In this document: piece by piece, positions 32,171 to 39,556 of the stretch
How the letters are laid out: every line of letters begins with the position of its first letter
Numbering within the stretch: position 1 is the first letter of the stretch
NCBI RefSeq assembly: GCF_025399895.1
Contig: NZ_JAODUA010000015.1
Span: 1-64,000, forward strand
Direction of reading: 5' to 3'
Source of the DNA: Streptomyces sp. ASQP_92
GTDB lineage: Bacteria > Actinomycetota > Actinomycetes > Streptomycetales > Streptomycetaceae
DNA length: 64,000 nt
Program-made: the position numbers and the translations under genes
The notes under the pieces: generated by a model
Told to the model about the DNA's origin: nothing
Database searches by the model: none
Seen by the model: only the letters and a program-made list of their open reading frames with translations

Positions 32171-35100
32171 TTGCGTACCTCCGTCCCCGTCGAGTCGGTG
32201 ATGCCCGCCCGCTCGCGGTACTCCGCCACAAGCTTCGGCAGATCCGGCCCGCGCGGCCGGCGGCCGGGCCGGATGTCGGCGGTGAGCGCCTTGTCCTCCT
32301 GGATGTGGGAGTTGGGGTCCAGGGCGATCGCCATCAGCTCGTTCGCGGCGTCCCCGGTGACCATCCCGTTGGGCCCCCAGTGGAAGGGCAGACCGATCTG
32401 GTGCACGGTACGGCCGTGCACCGTCAGGGGTCTGATCCGCTCGGTGACCAGGACGCGGGCCTCGATCGCGTTGCGGGCCGTGACGATGGTGGCCCAGCCG
32501 GTGTGCTCAAGACCGCGCTCGGCGGCCAGTTGAGGGGAGACCTCGCAGAACAACTCCGGTTGCAGCTCGGCGAGATGGGACGACCAGCGGCTCATGCCAC
32601 CCGCCGTGAAGTGCTCGGTGAGGCGGTGGGTGGTGACGATGTAGGGGAAGACTCCGGCGCCCGGCTCGTCGCCGCTCGGGTGATAGCGGTTGCCCTCCCT
32701 CGGCAGCAGCTGACGCACCGGAGAGCGGGGCGTCGACGGGTGGAGGAGGTTGCCGAAGGGCGAGTCCTGCGGCTCGTAGTGGGTGGGCAGCGGCCCGTCC
32801 TCCAGGCCGGCGGGCGCGTACAGCCAGCCCTTGCCGTCGGCCTGCATGATGAACGGGTCGTCACCGCGCAGCGCGTCCGGGCCCTCGGCGTCGTCGGGAG
32901 GCACGTGGCCGGGGGGCAGGCCGGGGACGAAGTCGGGGACGTCGTGGCCGGTCCACCGGCCCTGCTCGCCGTCCCACCACACATACGCCTTGCGTTCGCT
33001 CCAGGGCGTTCCGTCCGGTGCGGCCGAGGCGCGGTTGTAGAGGATGCGCCGGTTGGCGGGCCATGCCCAGGCCCATTCGGCGGCCACCCAGTCCTGCTCA
33101 CCGCCCGGTGTGCGGCGGGCTGCCTGGTTGACGCCGTCCGCGTACACCCCGCAGTAGATCCAGCAGCCGCACCGCGTCGAACCGTCGTCCTTGAGCTCGG
33201 TGTAGGCGGACAGCGGAGCCCCGTCCGGGCCGTGCCCGTTGATCTCGGCGAGCACGGCCGTCGCGATGGGTTCGTCCAGCGGCCCGTCCACCGGATAGTC
33301 CCAGGTCAGGTCCTGTACAGGCCGGTCCATCGGGTCACTTGAAGCGGCCAGGGCCGCCTTGATGCGCCGGCCCAGGTGGTACATGAACCACAGGTCACTG
33401 CGGGCATCGCCCTCGGGCTCGACCGCCGCGTGGTGCCACTGGAGCCACCGGTTGGTGTTGGTGAAGGAGCCCGACTTCTCGGTGTGCGCCGCGGCCGGGA
33501 AGAAGAACACCTCGGTGGCGATGTCCCGGGTGCGCAGCTCGCCCGTCTCGATCTCGGGGCCGTCCTGCCACCAGGTCGCCGACTCGATGAGCGAGAAGTC
33601 CCGCACCACCAGCCATTCGAGCCGCGCCATGCCGAGCCGTTGCAACCGTGTGTTGGCCGAGCCCACGGCGGGGTTCTCGCCCAGCAGGAAGTACCCCTTG
33701 CACACCCCGTCGAGCTGCGCCATCACCGTGTCGTACGTCGAGTGCGAACCGGTCAGCCGCGGCAGGTGGTCGAAGCAGAAGTCGTTGTCCGCGGTCGCCG
33801 CCTCGCCGTAGTACGCCCGCAGGAGGCTGACGACGTACGCCCGCATGTTGCCCCAGAAGCCCTTCTCGGTGCGACTGGCCCGGATGAAGTCGTCCAGCGT
33901 CTCGTGCGAGCGGGCGTGCGGCATCGGCAGATAGCCGGGCAGCAGGTTGTACAGGGTGGGGATGTCGCTGGAGCCCTGGATCGAGGCGTGGCCGCGCAGC
34001 GCCTGGATGCCGCCGCCGGGACGGCCGATGTTGCCGAGCAGCAACTGGAGCACGCTCGCCGCGCGGATGTACTGCGAACCCACCGAGTGCTGGGTCCAGC
34101 CCACCGCGTACACGAACGCGCTCGTCCGTTCCCGGCCCGAGTTCGCGGTGAGGTCCTCGCACACTCGCAGGAACGCCTCGCGCGGCACCCCGCAGGTCTG
34201 CTCCACCAACTCCGGTGTGTAGCGCGCGTAGTGGCGCTTGAGGATCTGGTACACGCAGCGCGGATGCCTGAGCGTCTCGTCGCGGGGCGGTGTGCCGCGG
34301 GTCTGCGCGCCACCCGAACCGTGTGTCTCGGGCCCGCCCAAGTGCTGGGTCCGCTCGTCCACGGCGCCCGCCGGCGCCCGCATGGCGACGCCCTCGTACT
34401 GCCAGCTCGTCGGGTCGTAGTGGCGGCCGTCCTCGTCGAGGCCGGAGAAGACGCCGTCGAGGTCCTCGGTGTCGCGGAAGTCCTCGCCGACCAGCGTCGC
34501 CGCGTTGGTGTAGGCGATGACGTACTCGCGGAAGTCCTTCTCCTCGGTCAGGACGTAGTTGATGATCCCGCCGAGGAACGCGATGTCGCTGCCGGCCCGG
34601 ATCGGTACATGCAGGTCGGCCAGCGCGCTGGTCCGGGTGAAACGCGGGTCCACGTGGATGATCCGGGCGCCGCGCGCCTTCGCCTCCATCACCCACTGGA
34701 AGCCGACCGGATGGGCCTCGGCGAAGTTGGAGCCCTGGATGACGATGCAGTCGGCGTGCTGGAGGTCCTGCATGAACGTGGTGGCCCCGCCACGCCCGAA
34801 CGAGGTCCCGAGGCCGGTGACCGTGGAGCTGTGACACACCCGCGCCTGGTTCTCCACCTGGACCACGCCAAGGCCCGTGAGGAGCTTCTTGATCAGGTAG
34901 TTCTCCTCGTTGTCCAGCGTCGCGCCGCCCAGGCTCGCGATGCCGAGGGTGCGCGCGGTGCGATTGCCCTCGTGCTCCCACTCCCAGGTGCGCCGCCGGG
35001 TCTCGATGACGCGCTCGGCCACCATGTCCATGGCGGTCTCCAGATCCAGCGGTTCCCAGTCGGTGCCGTACGGCCTGCGGTACAGCACCTGGTGCTCACG

Positions 35101-35400
35101 GGACGCGCCCGTGGTCAGCTGGAGCGTGGCCGAGCCCTTGGGGCACAGCCGCCCCCGGCTGATCGGCGAATCGGGATCGCCCTCGATCTGGACGACCTTG
35201 TCGTCCTTGACGTAGACCTGCTGGCCGCAGCCGACCGCGCAGTAGGGGCAGATGGAACGCACCACCCGGTCGGCGGTTTCGGTACGGGGCCTGAGCCGCT
35301 CGGTGTGTTCCGACTTCGCCGCGGTGCCCCGGCCCAGCGGATCGGCCCCCTTGAGCTGACGGTAGAGCGGCCAGCTTCTGGCCCGCTTGCGCACACCCAT
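32167..35400 (-). CDS. formate dehydrogenase-like molybdopterin catalytic subunit (Cys type)
   Basis: A 1077-residue molybdenum (or tungsten) bis-MGD oxidoreductase of the FdnG/FdoG group, expected to oxidise formate to CO2. The [4Fe-4S] ligands are Cys51, Cys54, Cys58 and Cys86 (CPYCAVGCG and GRLCPKG). The metal ligand is Cys189 in A-R-V-C-H-S, followed by His190 and G-T-S-F-G-R-G; this is Sec in E. coli FDH-N, Cys here. The MGD-binding C-terminal domain ends TVHQIGLPFHWGPNG...NELMAIALDPNSHIQE, as in FdnG. The N-terminus has no twin-arginine signal, so the catalytic site should face the cytoplasm, unlike FDH-N. ATG 35398-35400 follows GAGGAAG. First gene of the operon. Confidence 0.93.
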   Translation of the reverse strand: MGVRKRARSWPLYRQLKGADPLGRGTAAKSEHTERLRPRTETADRVVRSICPYCAVGCGQQVYVKDDKVVQIEGDPDSPISRGRLCPKGSATLQLTTGASREHQVLYRRPYGTDWEPLDLETAMDMVAERVIETRRRTWEWEHEGNRTARTLGIASLGGATLDNEENYLIKKLLTGLGVVQVENQARVCHSSTVTGLGTSFGRGGATTFMQDLQHADCIVIQGSNFAEAHPVGFQWVMEAKARGARIIHVDPRFTRTSALADLHVPIRAGSDIAFLGGIINYVLTEEKDFREYVIAYTNAATLVGEDFRDTEDLDGVFSGLDEDGRHYDPTSWQYEGVAMRAPAGAVDERTQHLGGPETHGSGGAQTRGTPPRDETLRHPRCVYQILKRHYARYTPELVEQTCGVPREAFLRVCEDLTANSGRERTSAFVYAVGWTQHSVGSQYIRAASVLQLLLGNIGRPGGGIQALRGHASIQGSSDIPTLYNLLPGYLPMPHARSHETLDDFIRASRTEKGFWGNMRAYVVSLLRAYYGEAATADNDFCFDHLPRLTGSHSTYDTVMAQLDGVCKGYFLLGENPAVGSANTRLQRLGMARLEWLVVRDFSLIESATWWQDGPEIETGELRTRDIATEVFFFPAAAHTEKSGSFTNTNRWLQWHHAAVEPEGDARSDLWFMYHLGRRIKAALAASSDPMDRPVQDLTWDYPVDGPLDEPIATAVLAEINGHGPDGAPLSAYTELKDDGSTRCGCWIYCGVYADGVNQAARRTPGGEQDWVAAEWAWAWPANRRILYNRASAAPDGTPWSERKAYVWWDGEQGRWTGHDVPDFVPGLPPGHVPPDDAEGPDALRGDDPFIMQADGKGWLYAPAGLEDGPLPTHYEPQDSPFGNLLHPSTPRSPVRQLLPREGNRYHPSGDEPGAGVFPYIVTTHRLTEHFTAGGMSRWSSHLAELQPELFCEVSPQLAAERGLEHTGWATIVTARNAIEARVLVTERIRPLTVHGRTVHQIGLPFHWGPNGMVTGDAANELMAIALDPNSHIQEDKALTADIRPGRRPRGPDLPKLVAEYRERAGITDSTGTEVRK

Positions 35401-35547
35401 GGGAGCTTCCTCTCTGCGCCCGCCGTCCGCGACCGTGGTCGGCGCCTCTCCCAGGCTGACCCGCCACGCGCGCTACGGCGACCGGAGGCCATCCCTCGGG
35501 CCATGCGGTGGGGCGGGAACGGCTAGGGCAGCCGAATGGCCCCGGGC

Positions 35548-36096
35548 TCAGAAGTGCAGGTCGGCTGCGACCGGGATTCGCGCGCCCATGTTGCGTTCCA
35601 TCATGCGCAGGGCGGCCTCGGCGAGATCCTCATGGATGTGGGCGACGGCGTCGCGCGGCACCGTCACCTTCAGATGACGAATGTGCGCGTCGAGTGCCGA
35701 GTAGAGGACGCACTGCTCGGTGACCTGCCCGCACAGCACCACATGGTCGACGCCCTGCTGGCCCAAGAGGTATTCGAGAGGTGTCTCGAAGAAGATCGAA
35801 TGGCGTGCCTTGATGACGAACAGGGACTGCTTCTCCGGCGCGATCGGCCGCACCAGATCGGCGTGCGGCCCGCGCAGCGCGGTGTCGAGCAGCTCCCCGT
35901 GGTGGGAGCGCCATTCGCCGAAGTTGTCATTCGCGTAGATCACGGGGACATCGCTCCGGCGGGCGGAGGCCAGCAGCTCCGCCACGGTGGGCAGGATGGC
36001 CTTCACCGAGGGAACGAGCAGGTGGGCGTCCTCGTGCTCGTAGGTGTTGATCATGTCGATGACGATCAGCGCCGTGCTTCCCATGCGACTACCCAT
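35548..36096 (-). CDS. isochorismatase-fold cysteine hydrolase
   Basis: A 182-residue single-domain hydrolase of the isochorismatase-like superfamily (which includes nicotinamidases and biuret or carbamoyl hydrolases). The triad is visible: Asp in A-L-I-V-I-D-M-I-N near residue 14, Lys in L-F-V-I-K-A-R-H, and the nucleophile Cys in V-T-E-Q-C-V, preceded by the usual cis-peptide region VVLCGQ. ATG 36094-36096 is used; ATG 36082-36084 (MGSTAL) is equally possible, since neither has a strong ribosome binding site. It lies upstream of and co-directional with the formate-dehydrogenase-like operon, separated by about 150 bases. The substrate is unknown. Confidence 0.87.
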   Translation of the reverse strand: MGSRMGSTALIVIDMINTYEHEDAHLLVPSVKAILPTVAELLASARRSDVPVIYANDNFGEWRSHHGELLDTALRGPHADLVRPIAPEKQSLFVIKARHSIFFETPLEYLLGQQGVDHVVLCGQVTEQCVLYSALDAHIRHLKVTVPRDAVAHIHEDLAEAALRMMERNMGARIPVAADLHF

Positions 36097-36249
36097 GCGC
36101 CCATCTTGCGCCGCTCCCACCCCCGCTGCGATCGGGGCGGGGCGTGTGCTGCCGTGTCCTTGTGTGTCGCCGGGCGGCCCTCCTGCGGGTGCGGGCGAAC
36201 CGCGATGCGGTCCGCCCACGGGAGCCTCACGCCTGCCCGGCCGGTGGGG

Positions 36250-36432
36250 CTACCCGGCCGACGGGACGGCGGTATCCGCTTCCTGTTCGCACCGTTCCTG
36301 GAGGCGGCGCGCCTTGTCCTGGAGACGTCGGCGCAGCTCGGGGTCGCGGGCGCGCTCGGCCGCCTTGCCGAGTTCCCGGATCTGGGCGCGGAAGTGCTGG
36401 ACGCTTCTGCCGAGGTGACTGGCCGTGTTCAT
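36250..36432 (-). CDS. DUF6381-like small helical protein
   Basis: A 60-residue charged helical protein. VQHFRAQIRELGKAAERARDPELRRRLQDKARRLQERCEQE gives two amphipathic helices joined at the DPE turn, matching the Streptomyces DUF6381 group. GGCGGAG lies five bases before ATG 36430-36432. Function unknown. About 205-225 bases upstream lies the second copy of a 21-base element that also precedes the sigma-factor gene, hinting at shared control. Confidence 0.65.
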   Translation of the reverse strand: MNTASHLGRSVQHFRAQIRELGKAAERARDPELRRRLQDKARRLQERCEQEADTAVPSAG

Positions 36433-36785
36433 GGACGCTCCGCCGTTCTGTGAGAAGGGGTGTACTCGGGGTTCCGCCGTGGTCCGGCTCCGGGGGTGTT
36501 CCGCGTCGCGGCCCGCGAGGCGGGCCCGGGCGGCACGCATGCGCCCGGCGGGCGGACGCGCTCGGCCGCCATGCCGTGTCACGCGCACGGGGCACAGCCG
36601 GAGGGGACCCGCGCGGGTAAGACCTGTCCTGCGGATGCGCCTCCGGTCCGAAGCACAACGTCCGTCTGCCCTGGACCCCTCCGCGTAAACGGGCGCCCCC
36701 GCGTTCCGGCACCATCGAGGACGTTGGTCACGGAGCCCGGGACCTTGGACCCGCGGCGGCCGAGGGACGCACCCGTGCCGCGGTC
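36433..36785. other. 353-base intergenic region
   Basis: No gene is evident between the DUF6381-like gene and the DUF1206 gene, both on the minus strand. The notable content is the second copy of the 21-base repeat at 36639-36659. Confidence 0.45.
36639..36659. repeat. 21-base exact dispersed repeat, copy 2
   Basis: Identical, in the same orientation, to 9034-9054 upstream of the sigma-factor gene. Here it stands upstream of the minus-strand DUF6381-like gene at 36250-36432. Confidence 0.6.
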
Positions 36786-37613
36786 TCACATACGACGCCA
36801 GCGTGCCGAGGCGAAGGAGAAGGCGCCGAACAGCATCAGTCCGATCGCGACGGCGACCAGCAGCCATGGCCCGGCGGGTGTCCCGGCGAGGCTGCGCAGG
36901 GTGGCGTCCACGCCCTTGGCCTGCTGGGGGTCGAAGCGGATGGCCGCCACCAGAACGAAGATCCCGGCCGCCGTCGCGACCATGCCGCGGGCCACTCCGC
37001 CACCCACACCCAGCGCGGTGACGACCTGCCGGGTCCCGGTGGGCGTGGCCGCGAGGTCGAGGCGGCGCAGGAAGCGGCGCATCGCCGCGCGTACCGCGAG
37101 CACCACGCCGATACCGGCGAGCACACAACCCGCCGCGCCCACCAGGGGCTGCCCGTAAGGGAGTTGGAGTGCCGTGCGGGTCCAGTCACGGGACTTCGCG
37201 TTGCCGTTGGAGCCGCGGTCGGTGCCGGCGGCGAAAGTGACCGTTCCCCAGCACACCGTGGCGTAGAACACCGCACGGCCACCGTCCATGAGCCGCGAGG
37301 CGACCTTGCGGTCGCCGCCGCGCGCCCGTATCGCCCGGATCCCGCGCCACAGAGCCATACAGCCGAAGCCGACGGCCAGCGCCCACAGCACCGCGGCCCC
37401 GAAGGGCCGCCCGGAGACCTCGGCCAGCGCTCCCTCACGGTCCGCCTGACCGCCGCCGCTCCCGACGGCGATACGGATGGCCAGCACCCCGATCAGGACG
37501 TACACGACGCCCCGGGCCACGAACCCGGCCCGGCCCGCGGCACTCACCGTGTCCGTTCCCGAGATTCGGTTCCCCGCCCCGCCGCGGCTTCTCTGTATGT
37601 GTGACGACGTCAC
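36786..37613 (-). CDS. DUF1206 integral membrane protein
   Basis: A 275-residue membrane protein of the DUF1206 family, which has three internally repeated pairs of membrane helices. Repeats start GRAGFVARGVVYVLIGVLAIRIA (about residue 24), DGGRAVFYATVCWGTVTFA (about 105) and GGVARGMVATAAGIFVLVAAIRF (about 195), each with the R-x-x-x-Y/V pattern, giving six helices. The N-terminal 23 residues are polar. GTG 37611-37613 is preferred, with AGGCGAGG upstream. Function unknown; the family is common next to stress genes in actinobacteria. Confidence 0.87.
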   Translation of the reverse strand: MTSSHIQRSRGGAGNRISGTDTVSAAGRAGFVARGVVYVLIGVLAIRIAVGSGGGQADREGALAEVSGRPFGAAVLWALAVGFGCMALWRGIRAIRARGGDRKVASRLMDGGRAVFYATVCWGTVTFAAGTDRGSNGNAKSRDWTRTALQLPYGQPLVGAAGCVLAGIGVVLAVRAAMRRFLRRLDLAATPTGTRQVVTALGVGGGVARGMVATAAGIFVLVAAIRFDPQQAKGVDATLRSLAGTPAGPWLLVAVAIGLMLFGAFSFASARWRRM

Positions 37614-37675
37614 GTTGCCCTCGCCTTCCCCGGTCCCTGGGGCGCGAGGACGCGCCCTTGTCGCCGGGTGCCCAA

Positions 37676-37703
37676 GGACGCCGGGCTCATGCGCCCGGCG
37701 TCC
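37676..37703 (-). terminator. terminator of the catalase gene
   Basis: Perfect 11-base arms GGACGCCGGGC (37676-37686) and GCCCGGCGTCC (37693-37703) with a six-base loop lie about 25 bases beyond the catalase stop codon. Confidence 0.8.
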
Positions 37704-37729
37704 TGAACGCCCTCCGGGGAAGAGCGGGG

Positions 37730-39253
37730 TCAGGCCTTGGCCTGCATGTCCCGCCGTGCGGGGTTGCCCTGCTCCCCGGCCTTGGGGTCCATCTCGTCCG
37801 CCTTGGCGCGGACCCCCTGCTCGATGCGCTGCCCGATCGTCTTGTCGATGTTGGACCAGTACTGGAAGGCCCGTTGCAGCACGGGCTCGGTGACGCCGTT
37901 CAGGAGGTGGCCGACCACGTTGTCCACCAGCCGGTCGCGGGCCGCGTCGTCGAGGACCTCGCGCACCATCGTGCCCGGCTGGCCCCAGTCGTCGTCCTCG
38001 GCGTGATCGACGTACGCGGCCCGGGTGATCTCCCCGTCGGCGTACCAGCTCGGCGGGTTGCCGTACCGCTCGGTGTCCGCCGCCGGGCCGCCCTTGGAGT
38101 TCGGCGCGTAGACCGGGTCGGTGGTCTTGCGGTACGCCATCGCCCCGTCCTTGGAGTACGTGTTCACCGGGACCACGGGGGCGTTGACGGGGAGCTGCTG
38201 GTAGTTGCCGCCGATGCGGTGGCGGTGGGCGTCGGCGTACGAGAACAGCCGGGCCAGCAGCATCCGGTCCGGGCTCGGGCCGATGCCGGGGACCAGGTTG
38301 TTGGGCTGGAAGGCCGCCTGCTCGATCTCGGCGTGGTTGTCGGTGGGGTTGCGGTCCAGGGTCATCCGGCCGACCTGGATCAGCGGGTAGTCGCCGTGCG
38401 GCCACACCTTGGTCAGGTCGAACGGGTTGAACCGGTAGGTCGCCGCCTCCTCGTACGGCATGATCTGCACGTGCAGGGTCCAGCTCGGGAAGTCTCCGTC
38501 GCGGATGTGCTCGAAGAGATCACGCGTGTGGTAGTCCGTGTCGACCGCGGCCATCTGGTCGGCCTCGTGCTGGGTGAAGTACTCGATGCCCTGGTCCGTC
38601 TTGAAGTGGTACTTCACCCAGAAGCGCTCACCCTGCGCGTTGATCCACATGTAGGTGTGCGAGGTGTAACCGTTCATGTGGCGCCAGGTGCGCGGGATGC
38701 CGCGGTCACCCATCAGCCAGGTGACCTGGTGGGCCGACTCGGGGGAGAGGGTCCAGAAGTCCCACTGCATGTCGTGGTCGCGCAGGTTGTTGTCCGCGCG
38801 GCGCTTCTGGGAACGGATGAAGTGCTGGAACTTCATCGGGTCCTTGACGAAGAACACGGGGGTGTTGTTGCCCACCATGTCGTAGTTGCCTTCGCTGGTG
38901 TAGAACTTCAGCGCGAAGCCCCGGGGGTCACGCCAGGTGTCCGGGCTGCCGCGCTCCCCGGCGACGGTCGAGAACCGGGCGACCAGTTCGGTCCTGGTGC
39001 CGGGCTGGAAGAGCGCGGCCTTGGTGTAGGCGCTGACGTCATGGGTCACTTCGAAGTGCCCGAAGGCACCGCTTCCCTTGGCGTGTGGCTGCCGCTCGGG
39101 GATGCGCTCCCGGTTGAACTGCGCCATCTGCTCGATCAGATAGGCGTCCTGCAACAGGATCGGCCCGCCCGGGCCGACTGTGAGGGAGTGTTCATCGCTC
39201 TCCACCGGAGCACCGGAATCGGCCGTGGTGGCCGGGCGTGGAGTGTCGGTCAT
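37730..39253 (-). CDS. katA: monofunctional haem catalase (clade 3, KatA-like)
   Basis: A 507-residue small-subunit catalase that splits hydrogen peroxide into water and oxygen. The distal His sits in F-G-H-F-E-V-T-H-D-V-S, the distal Asn in N-N-T-P-V-F-F-V-K-D, and the proximal haem-ligand Tyr in R-L-F-S-Y-A-D-A-H-R-H-R. R-F-S-T-V-A-G-E and R-D-P-R-G-F-A-L-K-F-Y complete the family signature. Length and lack of a C-terminal flavodoxin-like domain place it with small-subunit NADPH-binding catalases. ATG 39251-39253 is chosen for the GGAGGGC just upstream; an ATG 18 bases earlier lies before this ribosome binding site. The 303 bases upstream (39254-39556) hold no gene; I saw no clear operator, and no regulator gene of the Fur/CatR type adjoins it. 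Confidence 0.94.
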   Translation of the reverse strand: MTDTPRPATTADSGAPVESDEHSLTVGPGGPILLQDAYLIEQMAQFNRERIPERQPHAKGSGAFGHFEVTHDVSAYTKAALFQPGTRTELVARFSTVAGERGSPDTWRDPRGFALKFYTSEGNYDMVGNNTPVFFVKDPMKFQHFIRSQKRRADNNLRDHDMQWDFWTLSPESAHQVTWLMGDRGIPRTWRHMNGYTSHTYMWINAQGERFWVKYHFKTDQGIEYFTQHEADQMAAVDTDYHTRDLFEHIRDGDFPSWTLHVQIMPYEEAATYRFNPFDLTKVWPHGDYPLIQVGRMTLDRNPTDNHAEIEQAAFQPNNLVPGIGPSPDRMLLARLFSYADAHRHRIGGNYQQLPVNAPVVPVNTYSKDGAMAYRKTTDPVYAPNSKGGPAADTERYGNPPSWYADGEITRAAYVDHAEDDDWGQPGTMVREVLDDAARDRLVDNVVGHLLNGVTEPVLQRAFQYWSNIDKTIGQRIEQGVRAKADEMDPKAGEQGNPARRDMQAKA

Positions 39254-39556
39254 CGGTCTGCCCTCCGTCATACGGTGCGGGGTGCAACGCTGCTCAGCCA
39301 CGACCAGGAAGAGGAACGTGGCACTACGCGTGTAGCCCGCCCCGCCCGGCGGCAAACCCGTACGCATCGGTCGCAAGGCCCCGCGCGCGTACCTCACCGG
39401 CCACCCGGGGCCCGGCCGTGCCACGGCGATCGGGCCCCGGCGGCCGTCGTCCCAGCCGTCCCGCCGGCCCCGGCGACCTGCCGGATCCGCATCCGGAACG
39501 GCCCGGGCGGCGAGGCCCGAATGGGCTCTCGCCACGCCCGGGACGCGACGGTGCGA

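Noticed and set aside
33376..35526. Long plus-strand open frame opposite the formate-dehydrogenase-like gene
   Set aside because: It mirrors the conserved catalytic subunit on the other strand; composition is Gly/Val/Arg-rich without motifs.
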